From: Pirellulales bacterium
GTDB lineage: Bacteria; Planctomycetota; Planctomycetia; Pirellulales; JAEUIK01
Direction of reading: 5' to 3'
Length of the DNA: 41,767 nucleotides
NCBI GenBank assembly: GCA_019636335.1
Contig: JAHBXR010000037.1
Span: 1 to 41,767, forward strand
Position 1 is the stretch's first letter. Every line of letters starts with the position of its first letter. The notes below the pieces were generated by a model that was not told the origin of the DNA, did no database searches, and saw nothing but the letters and a program-made list of their open reading frames with translations. This document shows, piece by piece, positions 16,601 through 22,994 of this stretch. The position numbers and the translations under genes were made by a program.

Positions 16601-17792
16601 CCCCCGGTCCGGTACTCGCCACGTGGAGCGCCTGCGAATAGAGGCCGCCGTTGACGTACTCTTCGTCCGAATTGCCGGCGGCGATCACGATGATCATGCC
16701 GGCGTCGTAGGCGTAATTGAGCGCGGCCGTGAGAATCGGATCGTTCTCGTTGACGACGAAGCTCATGTTGGCGATCTTCGCGCCATTGTCGGCGGCGTAG
16801 ACCAACGCCGCGGCCACGTCGGCCGAGTCGATCCCAAACGGATGCCCCACGCGTAACGGCATGATGCGCACGCCGGGCGCCGTGCCCACCACTCCCGTGT
16901 TGTTGTTCATGGTGGCCGCGATGATGCCTGACACCGCGGTGCCGTGCATGCCGCGGTCGTTCACGTTATTGATGCCGAGCAGGAAATCCCAGCCGAGAAG
17001 ATCATCGTTGTAGCCGTTGCCATCTTCATCGTCGAAATTCACCCAGCGCGAGTCGTCGAGCAGGTCGTGGCCGTCGATGTAGCCCGTGCCGTTGAAGTCG
17101 TAGACGTAGGCCGCGTTCAAACTGTCGTTGAGATCGTAGAACGTGATCTTCGAATCGGAATCGACGTCGACCAGATTCGTCAGAATATCGCTGGGAATCT
17201 CATTCACATTGATCATCACGCTCATGTACAGATCGGGATGCGCGTAGGTCAGGCCCGTGTCGAGCACGGCGACCACGACATCGGGACTGCCAATCGTGAT
17301 GTCCCAGGCGTCGATGTTCTGCATGATTTCATGGTGATACTGTTCCGAGAAGAGCGGGTCGTTCGGAATCAGCAAGGTCGGATTCTCGACCGAGGCAACG
17401 CCCGAGCTCCAATCGGTGAACGAGAGGCCGGCCAGTTCGGCCGCGGCCACGGCAGGTGAGACACCCTGGGGCAGCGTCAGCTTGACGAGCGTCTTCCCTC
17501 CCAGGCGATCGGTCGGATGGCTCAAAACCAACTGGGCCGAATCGAGCACGGAACTATCCGCCCAGCTCGGCCAGGTGAATTGCTGCACGAAGCTCGAGAC
17601 TTCCGTGGCGGCAACTTTCTGCGAGCTGCTGATCGAAACGACGATCTCGTCCTCCAGGAACGTCGTCAGCGAGAGCATGCGGCGTTCTTCCAGGGGCTCG
17701 CACGCAATCGCCGGTTTCGACAATCGACCGACCGTCGATCGCCAAGTAAAGCTGCGTTTCTGTCGCCGCGTCGCTCGAAGAGGCCATACCAT
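13653..17792 (-). CDS. Secreted subtilisin-like (S8) serine protease with PKD and long RTX calcium-binding region
   Basis: The ATG at 17792 gives 1379 residues; a longer frame to 17879 has no better support. The N-terminus carries the planctomycete surface-protein motif EPLEERRMLS at 32-41, thought to mark export. The peptidase S8 domain spans about 150-480 with the full triad: Asp178 (AVLDTGL), His283 (GMHGTAVSG) and Ser442 (ASGTSFSAP). Between Asp and His lies an insert (about 201-253) with two calcium-loop motifs, DVDSDSKITFYD (209-220) and DFNGTGYIDGHD (232-243). A PKD-like domain follows at about 630-720. From about 780 to 1290 there are many GGxGxDxL nonapeptide repeats of the RTX/haemolysin type, which bind Ca2+ outside the cell. 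The C-terminal DxDTVFDDGDEDEL...GQDWF segment is typical of planctomycete RTX proteins. No type I transporter genes are nearby. Confidence 0.93.
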   Translation of the reverse strand: MVWPLRATRRQKRSFTWRSTVGRLSKPAIACEPLEERRMLSLTTFLEDEIVVSISSSQKVAATEVSSFVQQFTWPSWADSSVLDSAQLVLSHPTDRLGGKTLVKLTLPQGVSPAVAAAELAGLSFTDWSSGVASVENPTLLIPNDPLFSEQYHHEIMQNIDAWDITIGSPDVVVAVLDTGLTYAHPDLYMSVMINVNEIPSDILTNLVDVDSDSKITFYDLNDSLNAAYVYDFNGTGYIDGHDLLDDSRWVNFDDEDGNGYNDDLLGWDFLLGINNVNDRGMHGTAVSGIIAATMNNNTGVVGTAPGVRIMPLRVGHPFGIDSADVAAALVYAADNGAKIANMSFVVNENDPILTAALNYAYDAGMIIVIAAGNSDEEYVNGGLYSQALHVASTGPGDLRSDFTSYGALIDISAPGEDLIAPDYPGPLGYDSGDYVTASGTSFSAPNIAAVAALIWSVNPSWTREQVVAQLIVTADAIDGLNPGYEGLMGAGRANTYRAITESPVFDPITIDSLTSSPGNPLAEGILSDVIQLRMSGQVDLLAFNDSANWVLRGKGADNTYNTLDDHIIPLMADVRGRVVTLTLLDTPLPGAYELRGLASDLVGAFGEQLDGNGDSTGGDDFVYEFVVSDSLVGIAAPAHGRAGNISFDFTVDDATPTMPEEYSYRIDWDNDGIADYSVTDDDTLTVVHSFDPGTYLVRVVVEDSNGALSTITHAIHVFRTQLVGTEAIWEGSGGDDEVEIEQTSATTVQIRTTRLGGISVSYVDNFTIGATGTVSAYSGAGNDVIDARGVTSFATTLEGGANDDTLYGGAGDDHLHGEGGHFDGYAGNDWLYGGAGNDQLEGGNGADVLFGDDGLTTVFGAQGNDTLIGGAGDDVLIGGGGDDHLEGWAGRDVLLGDYLPGLEGPNSGNDTLIGHMGDDTLLGGDGDDLLYANRVDGAEGDGAEGNDQLYGGNGNDTLHGGPGHNWLDGGAGDDFIQASVESLNGSAGIETLIGGAGNDTLVGGDAGDLLYGDYADGPGDDEGNDLLIGLGGNDTLYGGGGDDTLEGGAGDDELFGGQGDNVFRFSRSDDSIDLGSDYVVASSDLDMLDFSEFAAAITVDISQTVAVSQSGLTITLDDPETIEAIYGTPYSDSITGNDAQNLIIAGDGDDTITAGDGDDVIFAGDGHDLVDAGAGNDLVYGDGLEGDGAEGDDTLIGGAGNDTLYGNLGNDSLDGGANDDLLFGDGGEGTENPLDGDDTLIAGSGNDVLVGRGGNDLLLGISGSNLMIGGSGADTIVGGTGTDLQIAGYTDHDGDDLALLAILAEWSSGNSYATRLSNLENGGGLNGSYVLDSDTVFDDGDEDELTGDTGQDWFLYYVVDDTLTDAEVGEVSTNTPPV

Positions 17793-18331
17793 CGTCCTGA
17801 CTCCCTGGGTTAACGTCGCGTGATTGGTACAGAAAGTACAACGGCCCGACGCGAAGGCACCCACCCGCTTCGGCAGCAAAGCCCACTGCCACGCGAATCG
17901 CTAGAAGTTGCGCGGGCCCTCGCTCCCCCCGCGCAATAACGCAGAGCATCAATCAGACGTCGTCTCTGCGAAGCGCCGCTGAAGTTATCGTTTGCGACGC
18001 GATTGTCAAAGAAATTGTGCGACTACTTGCGATGGGTGTGACACACAGTTGTCACTCGACGCGCATATTTCGCAAAACTCTTGCGCATTCTTCAAGAACA
18101 CTTGCATTCATGTGCAACACACATGAGGGGTGATTACCCTGCGCTATCAGGGAATACACACCTAATATCACAGTAACTCACTTGGCATTGCGGGTGCGCC
18201 GAAGTCGATCGTTCGAGGCACCCCCGCAGAGCAACACGCCAGTCCGTGCGTGTCATTCGGCAAGCCGCCGTCTGCGAGTGAGGATCGCTGCGCATCCACC
18301 TCGCATTGTTCCGTCGCACGAACCACGGCCG
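17793..18331. other. 539-base intergenic region upstream of the RTX protease
   Basis: No ORF with coding character is seen. The part from about 17990 to 18180 is noticeably richer in A and T than the surroundings and rich in short inverted repeats. It should hold the promoter of the minus-strand protease and the 3' flank of the SDR gene. A minus-strand TTGACA occurs at 18004-18009 with a poor -10 (GATAACT region, 17982-17988). CCCTG (18137-18141) and CAGGG (18148-18152) form a small hairpin about 180 bases after the SDR stop. Confidence 0.5.
18038..18055. promoter_or_regulatory. Perfect inverted repeat GTGACA-N6-TGTCAC upstream of the protease gene
   Basis: GTGACA at 18038-18043 and TGTCAC at 18050-18055 are exact reverse complements around a 6-base centre. 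It overlaps a second symmetry, GTGTG-A-CACAC (18036-18046). It lies about 30 bases upstream of the TTGACA candidate -35 of the minus-strand protease gene, a position suited to an activator. The binding protein is unknown. Confidence 0.4.
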
Positions 18332-19081
18332 CTAGGGCGCGTAGATGGTGCGGCCACCGTCCACCGGCAGGCAAGCGCCGGTGATAAAGTCATTTTCGAT
18401 CAGGGCCAGCACCGCCTGGGCGACATTTTCCGGGCTCCCTTCCCGTTTGACCAAAGTAGCTTGGATCGCTTCGTTTCGTTCGGCGGCTGGCAGCTCGGGC
18501 GGTAGCATTACGGGACCTGGTAGTATGCAATTCACGCGCACCCGCGGATTGCGCGTTCCGAGTTCCACGGCCAGCGAGCGCGTCATCGTGGTGACGGCAC
18601 CTTTGGAAGGAAAGTATGCCGCGTAGTTCAAATAAGGACGGGCTTCGGCCCAGTCTCCCACGGTGATGATCGAGCCCCCTTCGGGCTGCTTGACCATAAC
18701 GAGCCCCGCCTGCTGTGAGCAGAGAAACGTCCCCAGCGTGTTGATCTCGAAATGGAGCCGCACGTCGGCGGCGGTCACCTCTTCCAGCGGCTTGCGCTGC
18801 CAGATGGCCGCACAGTTGACGAGCACGTCGAGGCGGCCAAATCGTTCGAGCACGGCCGACACCATCTCACGCACGGCCACTTCGCTGGCAAGATCGGCTT
18901 GAAACGCCGCCGCTCGCACGCCCGCTTGGGTCAGCCGATCGACCGATTCGGCGGCATCGTGGGCGGAACGCAAATAGTGTATGGCAATCGCATAACCGCG
19001 CGCGGCGAGGGCCTCGGCCACGTAGGAGCCGACGCGGCGTTTACCGCTGCCCGTAACCAGGGCGACTCGTTCGACAGGCAT
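18332..19081 (-). CDS. Short-chain dehydrogenase, pteridine-reductase (FolM/PTR1)-like
   Basis: 249 residues from the ATG at 19081, which has GGGAG at 19090-19094; the in-frame start at 19102 would swallow that site. The Rossmann start VALVTGSGKRRVG resembles the TGxxxRxG signature of pteridine reductases but has one extra residue. The catalytic set is Asp143 and Tyr156-x3-Lys160 (GDWAEARPYLNYAAYFPSK). The 13-residue Asp-Tyr spacing equals that of PTR1, where Asp replaces the usual SDR serine. NCAAIW is the NNAG-type motif. The predicted reaction is NADPH-dependent reduction of a pterin or dihydrofolate; a general oxidoreductase is the alternative. It starts 96 bases after lutC on the same strand and may be cotranscribed. 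Confidence 0.8.
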   Translation of the reverse strand: MPVERVALVTGSGKRRVGSYVAEALAARGYAIAIHYLRSAHDAAESVDRLTQAGVRAAAFQADLASEVAVREMVSAVLERFGRLDVLVNCAAIWQRKPLEEVTAADVRLHFEINTLGTFLCSQQAGLVMVKQPEGGSIITVGDWAEARPYLNYAAYFPSKGAVTTMTRSLAVELGTRNPRVRVNCILPGPVMLPPELPAAERNEAIQATLVKREGSPENVAQAVLALIENDFITGACLPVDGGRTIYAP

Positions 19082-19177
19082 GCAGGCAACTCCCAAAGTC
19101 AATGGTCATGCGACAGTGCAACTACTCAAGATAATCCACCGACCGGCACGCGGTCACTACGGCGCAGAGCGCGCCCA

Positions 19178-19789
19178 TTAGCCCAGCAAACCAGCCGCAG
19201 GCCGGACGCAGAACACAGTCAACGAACGCGGTCCGTGCGCGCCGATGACCAGCGATTGCTCGATATCAGCCGTTTTCGAAGGCCCCGACATGAACAGGCC
19301 CTGGCTCGACGTGCCGATCTGCAGCCGGGCGTACGCCTCGTGCAGATTATGGACGATCTGGTCGGCCGGCAGCACGAGCACCAGGTGCTGCGTGATGAAG
19401 TAGATCACGCGATGCTTTAATTGTTCGTCGGTGACCCAGATGGCGCCATTTTCGGACACGCCGAACGCTCCTGGCAGGATCGCCCAATCGACCGTCTCGA
19501 GCTCGTGCGGATCGTCGATCGTCGCCAGATCGATATTGCCCGCGATGCTTCCGACATAGGACACAATCTGCTTCGCCCCCTGATAGGCAGGCAACTCGGC
19601 CAGATGGCTTTCGATTTCGGCCTCGCGATCGATGAATACCACACGTCCGCCGACGCTCTCGACCAGCTTCGTGAACTGGGCGAGAGGATCGTCGTACCGA
19701 ATCCAATCGCGGTCGAGCCGCGGCAGCGCGGCCTCGCCCAGTTGATGGGCGCGAATGGCGGCAAGAATCGTGGCTTTACTGTTGCTCAT
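19178..19789 (-). CDS. lutC: Lactate utilization protein C (LUD domain)
   Basis: 203 residues, one LUD (DUF162) domain. It contains the family stretch VDWAILPGAFGVSENGAIWVTDEQ and the C-terminal GTSSQGLFMSGPSKTADIEQ..VIGAHGPRSLTVF. LutC acts with LutA and LutB in the cytoplasmic LutABC system, which oxidises L-lactate to pyruvate. The start ATG at 19787-19789 lies inside the end of lutB (14-base overlap), indicating translational coupling. Confidence 0.93.
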   Translation of the reverse strand: MSNSKATILAAIRAHQLGEAALPRLDRDWIRYDDPLAQFTKLVESVGGRVVFIDREAEIESHLAELPAYQGAKQIVSYVGSIAGNIDLATIDDPHELETVDWAILPGAFGVSENGAIWVTDEQLKHRVIYFITQHLVLVLPADQIVHNLHEAYARLQIGTSSQGLFMSGPSKTADIEQSLVIGAHGPRSLTVFCVRPAAGLLG

Positions 19790-21146
19790 GACGGCGTGCG
19801 CGAAACTGCTGTCGAAAGCTCTGGGCAGGAAACTCCGGCAGCTCGCGTTGGCGTCCCCAAGAATTCAACCGGTTGTAGACCAGAAAACGCGGCAAGCGGG
19901 GCACTACCACGCGCGCGACGCTGCCTAGCGCTCGGTACAGCGCAGGATGCTGAAAGACGACGCTTGCCGCTCGCATCGCCCAACGTTTGGGACGCGAGAG
20001 CAGTCCGCGATGCGCCAGCTCGCGCCGCCAGGTGAGCAATTGATGGTGCAAGTCGATCTTCACCGGGCAGACATCGGTACACGAACCGCACAGGCTGCAC
20101 GCGTGCGGCAGGGTGTAATACTCTCCGGCATTACGCGTGGGCGCAAGGATGGAACCGATCGGGCCCGGCACCGACGTTTCATAGCTGTGTCCGCCACTGC
20201 GGCGGAACACCGGGCAGGTGTTCATGCAGGCCCCACAACGAATGCAATACAACGAGCGGCGAAACTCGTCGCTGGCCAGAATGTCGGTTCGACCATTGTC
20301 GACCAGCACGATGTGCAGTTCGCCGCCAGGCTTGGGGCCGTGGAAGTGGGACGTGTAGGCCGTGATCGGCTGCCCCGTGGCCGAACGCGCGAGCAGCCGC
20401 AGGAAGACGCCCAGGTGCTCGGTCCGTGGGATCAACTTCTCGAGCCCCATGCAGGCGATGTGCAACTTGGGGAGCGAGGCCCCCAGATCGGCGTTCCCCT
20501 CGTTCGTGCAGACGACGATCCCCCCCGTCTCGGCAATGGCGAAGTTCACGCCGGTCAAGCCCGCCTCGGCCGCCAGGAACTTCTCGCGCAGATGCTGGCG
20601 GGCGGCCTCGGCCAGGTAGTTAGGATCGGTAGCGCCGGCCTCGGTGCCGAGAAACTCGTGAAAGATGCGCCCGACGTCTTCTTTCTTCTGGTGAATCGCG
20701 GGGAGCACGATGTGGCTCGGCGCCTCTCCCGCCAGTTGCACGATGCGTTCGCCGAGATCGGTATCGACCACCTCGATGCCGTGCCGTTCGAGAAAGGGAT
20801 TCAGGTGGCACTCTTCCGTGAGCATCGACTTGCTCTTTACCAGCCGGCGCACCTGTCGCTCTTGCAACAGACCCAGCACGATCTCATTGTGCTCGGCGGC
20901 GTTCCGCGCCCAATGCACGACGGCGCCGCGGCGGGTCGCCTCGCGCTCGAATTGCTCGAGCAGCTCGGCCAGATGGGCCACCGTGTGGGCCTTGATCTGC
21001 GAGGCGCACTCGCGCAATGTTTCCCACTCGGGCAGCGTCTCGGCCGCCTTGTCACGCTTGGCGCGCACGAACCAGAGGGTCTCGTCGTGCCAGTGAGCGC
21101 GAGAATCGTTACGGACGAATTCGCGGGCCAGGGCGGCGTGATTCAT
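19776..21146 (-). CDS. lutB: Lactate utilization iron-sulfur protein B
   Basis: 456 residues from the ATG at 21146 (MNHAALAREFVRND). The longer open frame to 21359 would run deep into lutA and begins with low-complexity sequence. An N-terminal LUD domain (NFAIAETGGIVVCTNEGNAD) precedes a ferredoxin-like part with two 4Fe-4S clusters: Cys301/304/307/311 (CIRCGACMNTCP) and Cys350/353/356/360 (CSLCGSCTDVCP). The protein is part of LutABC and transfers electrons from lactate. Its ATG overlaps the lutA stop in an ATGA. Confidence 0.96.
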   Translation of the reverse strand: MNHAALAREFVRNDSRAHWHDETLWFVRAKRDKAAETLPEWETLRECASQIKAHTVAHLAELLEQFEREATRRGAVVHWARNAAEHNEIVLGLLQERQVRRLVKSKSMLTEECHLNPFLERHGIEVVDTDLGERIVQLAGEAPSHIVLPAIHQKKEDVGRIFHEFLGTEAGATDPNYLAEAARQHLREKFLAAEAGLTGVNFAIAETGGIVVCTNEGNADLGASLPKLHIACMGLEKLIPRTEHLGVFLRLLARSATGQPITAYTSHFHGPKPGGELHIVLVDNGRTDILASDEFRRSLYCIRCGACMNTCPVFRRSGGHSYETSVPGPIGSILAPTRNAGEYYTLPHACSLCGSCTDVCPVKIDLHHQLLTWRRELAHRGLLSRPKRWAMRAASVVFQHPALYRALGSVARVVVPRLPRFLVYNRLNSWGRQRELPEFPAQSFRQQFRARRHEQQ

Positions 21147-21889
21147 GCCGGATACCCCGCGAGGATCTCGGCCACGTGCATCACGCGCAACGGTTTCCGC
21201 TGCCGGCGAATCAACCCCTCGAGGTGCATCAGGCAAGACATATCGTTCGCCGTGAGGATCTCGGCGCCGGCGGTTTCGTGATCGTGGATCCGATCCAGCC
21301 CCATCATGCAGGAAACCGCCTCTTCCGAGACGGCGAACGTGCCGCCAAAGCCGCAACATTCATCGGGGCGGGCCAGGTCGACGAGTTCCAGGCCTTCGAG
21401 CAGTTGCAGCAGTTGCCGCACCTTGTTGAAAGGAGGCGTCATCAGTTCGCTCGAACGGCCCAACCGCAGCTCGCGCAACCCGTGGCAGCTTTGATGCAAA
21501 CCCACGCGATGGCGAAACGGCCGGTCCAGCTTTTCGAGCTTCAAGACGTCGATAAGAAACTCGCACAGCTCAAACGTCTTCGCCTTCAGCTCCTCGAAGC
21601 CAGGCTTGCCTGCCAGGTACTCGTCGTAATGGCAGCGGACCATCGCCACGCAACTGCCCGAGGGTGCGACGACATAATCGTACGGGCGAAAGATCTCGAG
21701 AAACCGCTCGGCGAGCGGTCGCGTTTGATCGGTGCAACCGGTATTCGCCATCGGCTGACCGCAGCAGGTCTGCTGCTCGGGGAATTCCACGTCGTAGCCG
21801 AACTCTTCCAACAGCGCGACCGTGGCCAGGCCGACGCGCGGATAGAGTTGGTCGATGTAGCAGGGAATAAAGAGACCGACTTTGGACAT
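21143..21889 (-). CDS. lutA: Lactate utilization protein A (CCG-domain Fe-S oxidoreductase)
   Basis: 248 residues with two cysteine-rich CCG domains: EQQTCCGQPMANTGC near 38-52 and DECCGFGGTFAV near 178-189. This is the layout of LutA/GlpC-like subunits related to heterodisulfide reductase subunit D. First gene of the lutABC operon on the minus strand. No purine-rich ribosome-binding site is obvious before 21889. No lactate permease (lutP) or LutR-type regulator is adjacent, so regulation cannot be read from here. Confidence 0.95.
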   Translation of the reverse strand: MSKVGLFIPCYIDQLYPRVGLATVALLEEFGYDVEFPEQQTCCGQPMANTGCTDQTRPLAERFLEIFRPYDYVVAPSGSCVAMVRCHYDEYLAGKPGFEELKAKTFELCEFLIDVLKLEKLDRPFRHRVGLHQSCHGLRELRLGRSSELMTPPFNKVRQLLQLLEGLELVDLARPDECCGFGGTFAVSEEAVSCMMGLDRIHDHETAGAEILTANDMSCLMHLEGLIRRQRKPLRVMHVAEILAGYPA

Positions 21890-22182
21890 GCAACAGGCGG
21901 GGAGTGGCAGGCTGGCTGGGACTATCGATTATGATACGCGGTCGCGGCGTCATGCGAAACGCCTGTCGTAGAGCGGCGGGGGGCGCCAACCATTTTGCAA
22001 CTTGGCGTTCAATAAATGTGGTGCGTTTGCTCCGCAAAATGATCGGTGGTACCCACCCGATCCAGAGTTGGACGGTATGGGGCGCCGCCCGCTGCCCCCG
22101 CAAGTTGAAATCTGAGAAGCGTGTGCCTACTTTGACGAACGATGCCTTGCGAACAAGGGGCGAGAACTCGAGGTCTGGCGCC

Positions 22183-22626
22183 ATGGACAACGAATGGATC
22201 TTCAAAGTCTCCAACTACGGAGTGTTGCCGGTGTGGCTGCTGTTGGCGCTGGCGCCACGGTGGCGGGTGACGGAAGTCATCGCGGGAAGTGCCGTCGTGT
22301 CGCTGGCGATCGCCGCCGTCTACGCCGCGATCGCCTTCACCTCGCTGGGGAGCGCCGAGGGGAGCATGGGCTCGCTCGCAGGGGTGCAACAGTTGTTCAC
22401 CAACCCAAGCGTGGCGCTCATCGGTTGGTTGCACTATCTGGCGTTCGATTTGTTCATCGGCGCGTGGGAGGTCCGCAACGCCCGACGCATCGGCATCCAC
22501 CATCTGCTGGTGATTCCCTGCCTGGCCGCCACGCTCATGTTGGGACCCGTGGGGCTTTTGATGTACTTCGTGCTGCGGTGGATCTATAAGGAGTGGGTGC
22601 TGCCGGCGGATGGCACGGCCGGATAG
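22183..22626 (+). CDS. ABA4-like (DUF4281) membrane protein
   Basis: 147 residues from the ATG at 22183. Four hydrophobic segments. Characteristic family pieces are FKVSNYGVLPVWLLLALAPRW at the N-terminus, GWLHYLAFDLFIGAWEVRNA in the middle and LMLGPVGLLMYFVLRW near the end. The plant member ABA4 is needed for neoxanthin synthesis; the bacterial members have no assigned function. No carotenoid gene lies in this window. The 293-base gap to the divergent lutA shows no gene and no convincing promoter. Confidence 0.85.
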   Translation: MDNEWIFKVSNYGVLPVWLLLALAPRWRVTEVIAGSAVVSLAIAAVYAAIAFTSLGSAEGSMGSLAGVQQLFTNPSVALIGWLHYLAFDLFIGAWEVRNARRIGIHHLLVIPCLAATLMLGPVGLLMYFVLRWIYKEWVLPADGTAG

Positions 22627-22661
22627 TTAGCAAGGTTCGAGGTATCAGAGGTTCTCTTCGT

Positions 22662-22853
22662 ATGGACCAGGGTATCGTTCAAGACGGGGCCGAACGGCTG
22701 CGTGCTGCGCTACTCAGCGAAGTGACGGCCTGCTATGCCGCTCGACTGGCGACGGCCGGTCCGCGACGGAAGCATTGGATCGAGAAGGTTCTGCGACGCA
22801 AGGTGGAACGCGAGTGGAAGAAGCTGCGGATCTCGGGCCATACGCTGTGGTGA
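22662..22853 (+). CDS. Small basic protein of unknown function
   Basis: 63 residues from the ATG at 22662, 35 bases after the DUF4281 gene and possibly in its operon. The sequence is one long amphipathic, Arg/Lys-rich helix pattern (AARLATAGPRRKHWIEKVLRRKVEREWKK). No signal, Cys pair or known motif. It could bind nucleic acid or be a partner of a larger protein. The absence of an overlapping alternative gene and a plausible composition favour a real gene, but it is short. Confidence 0.5.
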   Translation: MDQGIVQDGAERLRAALLSEVTACYAARLATAGPRRKHWIEKVLRRKVEREWKKLRISGHTLW

Positions 22854-22994
22854 GAATTAGGCCGAACAACTCCGGACTTCGCCGTTCGCGGCGATCTTCC
22901 TGGAAAACTTGGCATTTCGCGGGACGATTATGCACAATGAGCGGGCACCTGAGCGTCGGTCGGATGCGCGACGACAGGTGCGGGAGATCGCTCG

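Noticed and set aside
18037..18055. TGTGA...TCAC considered as a CRP site
   Set aside because: The gap between half-sites is 10 bases, not the 6 required.
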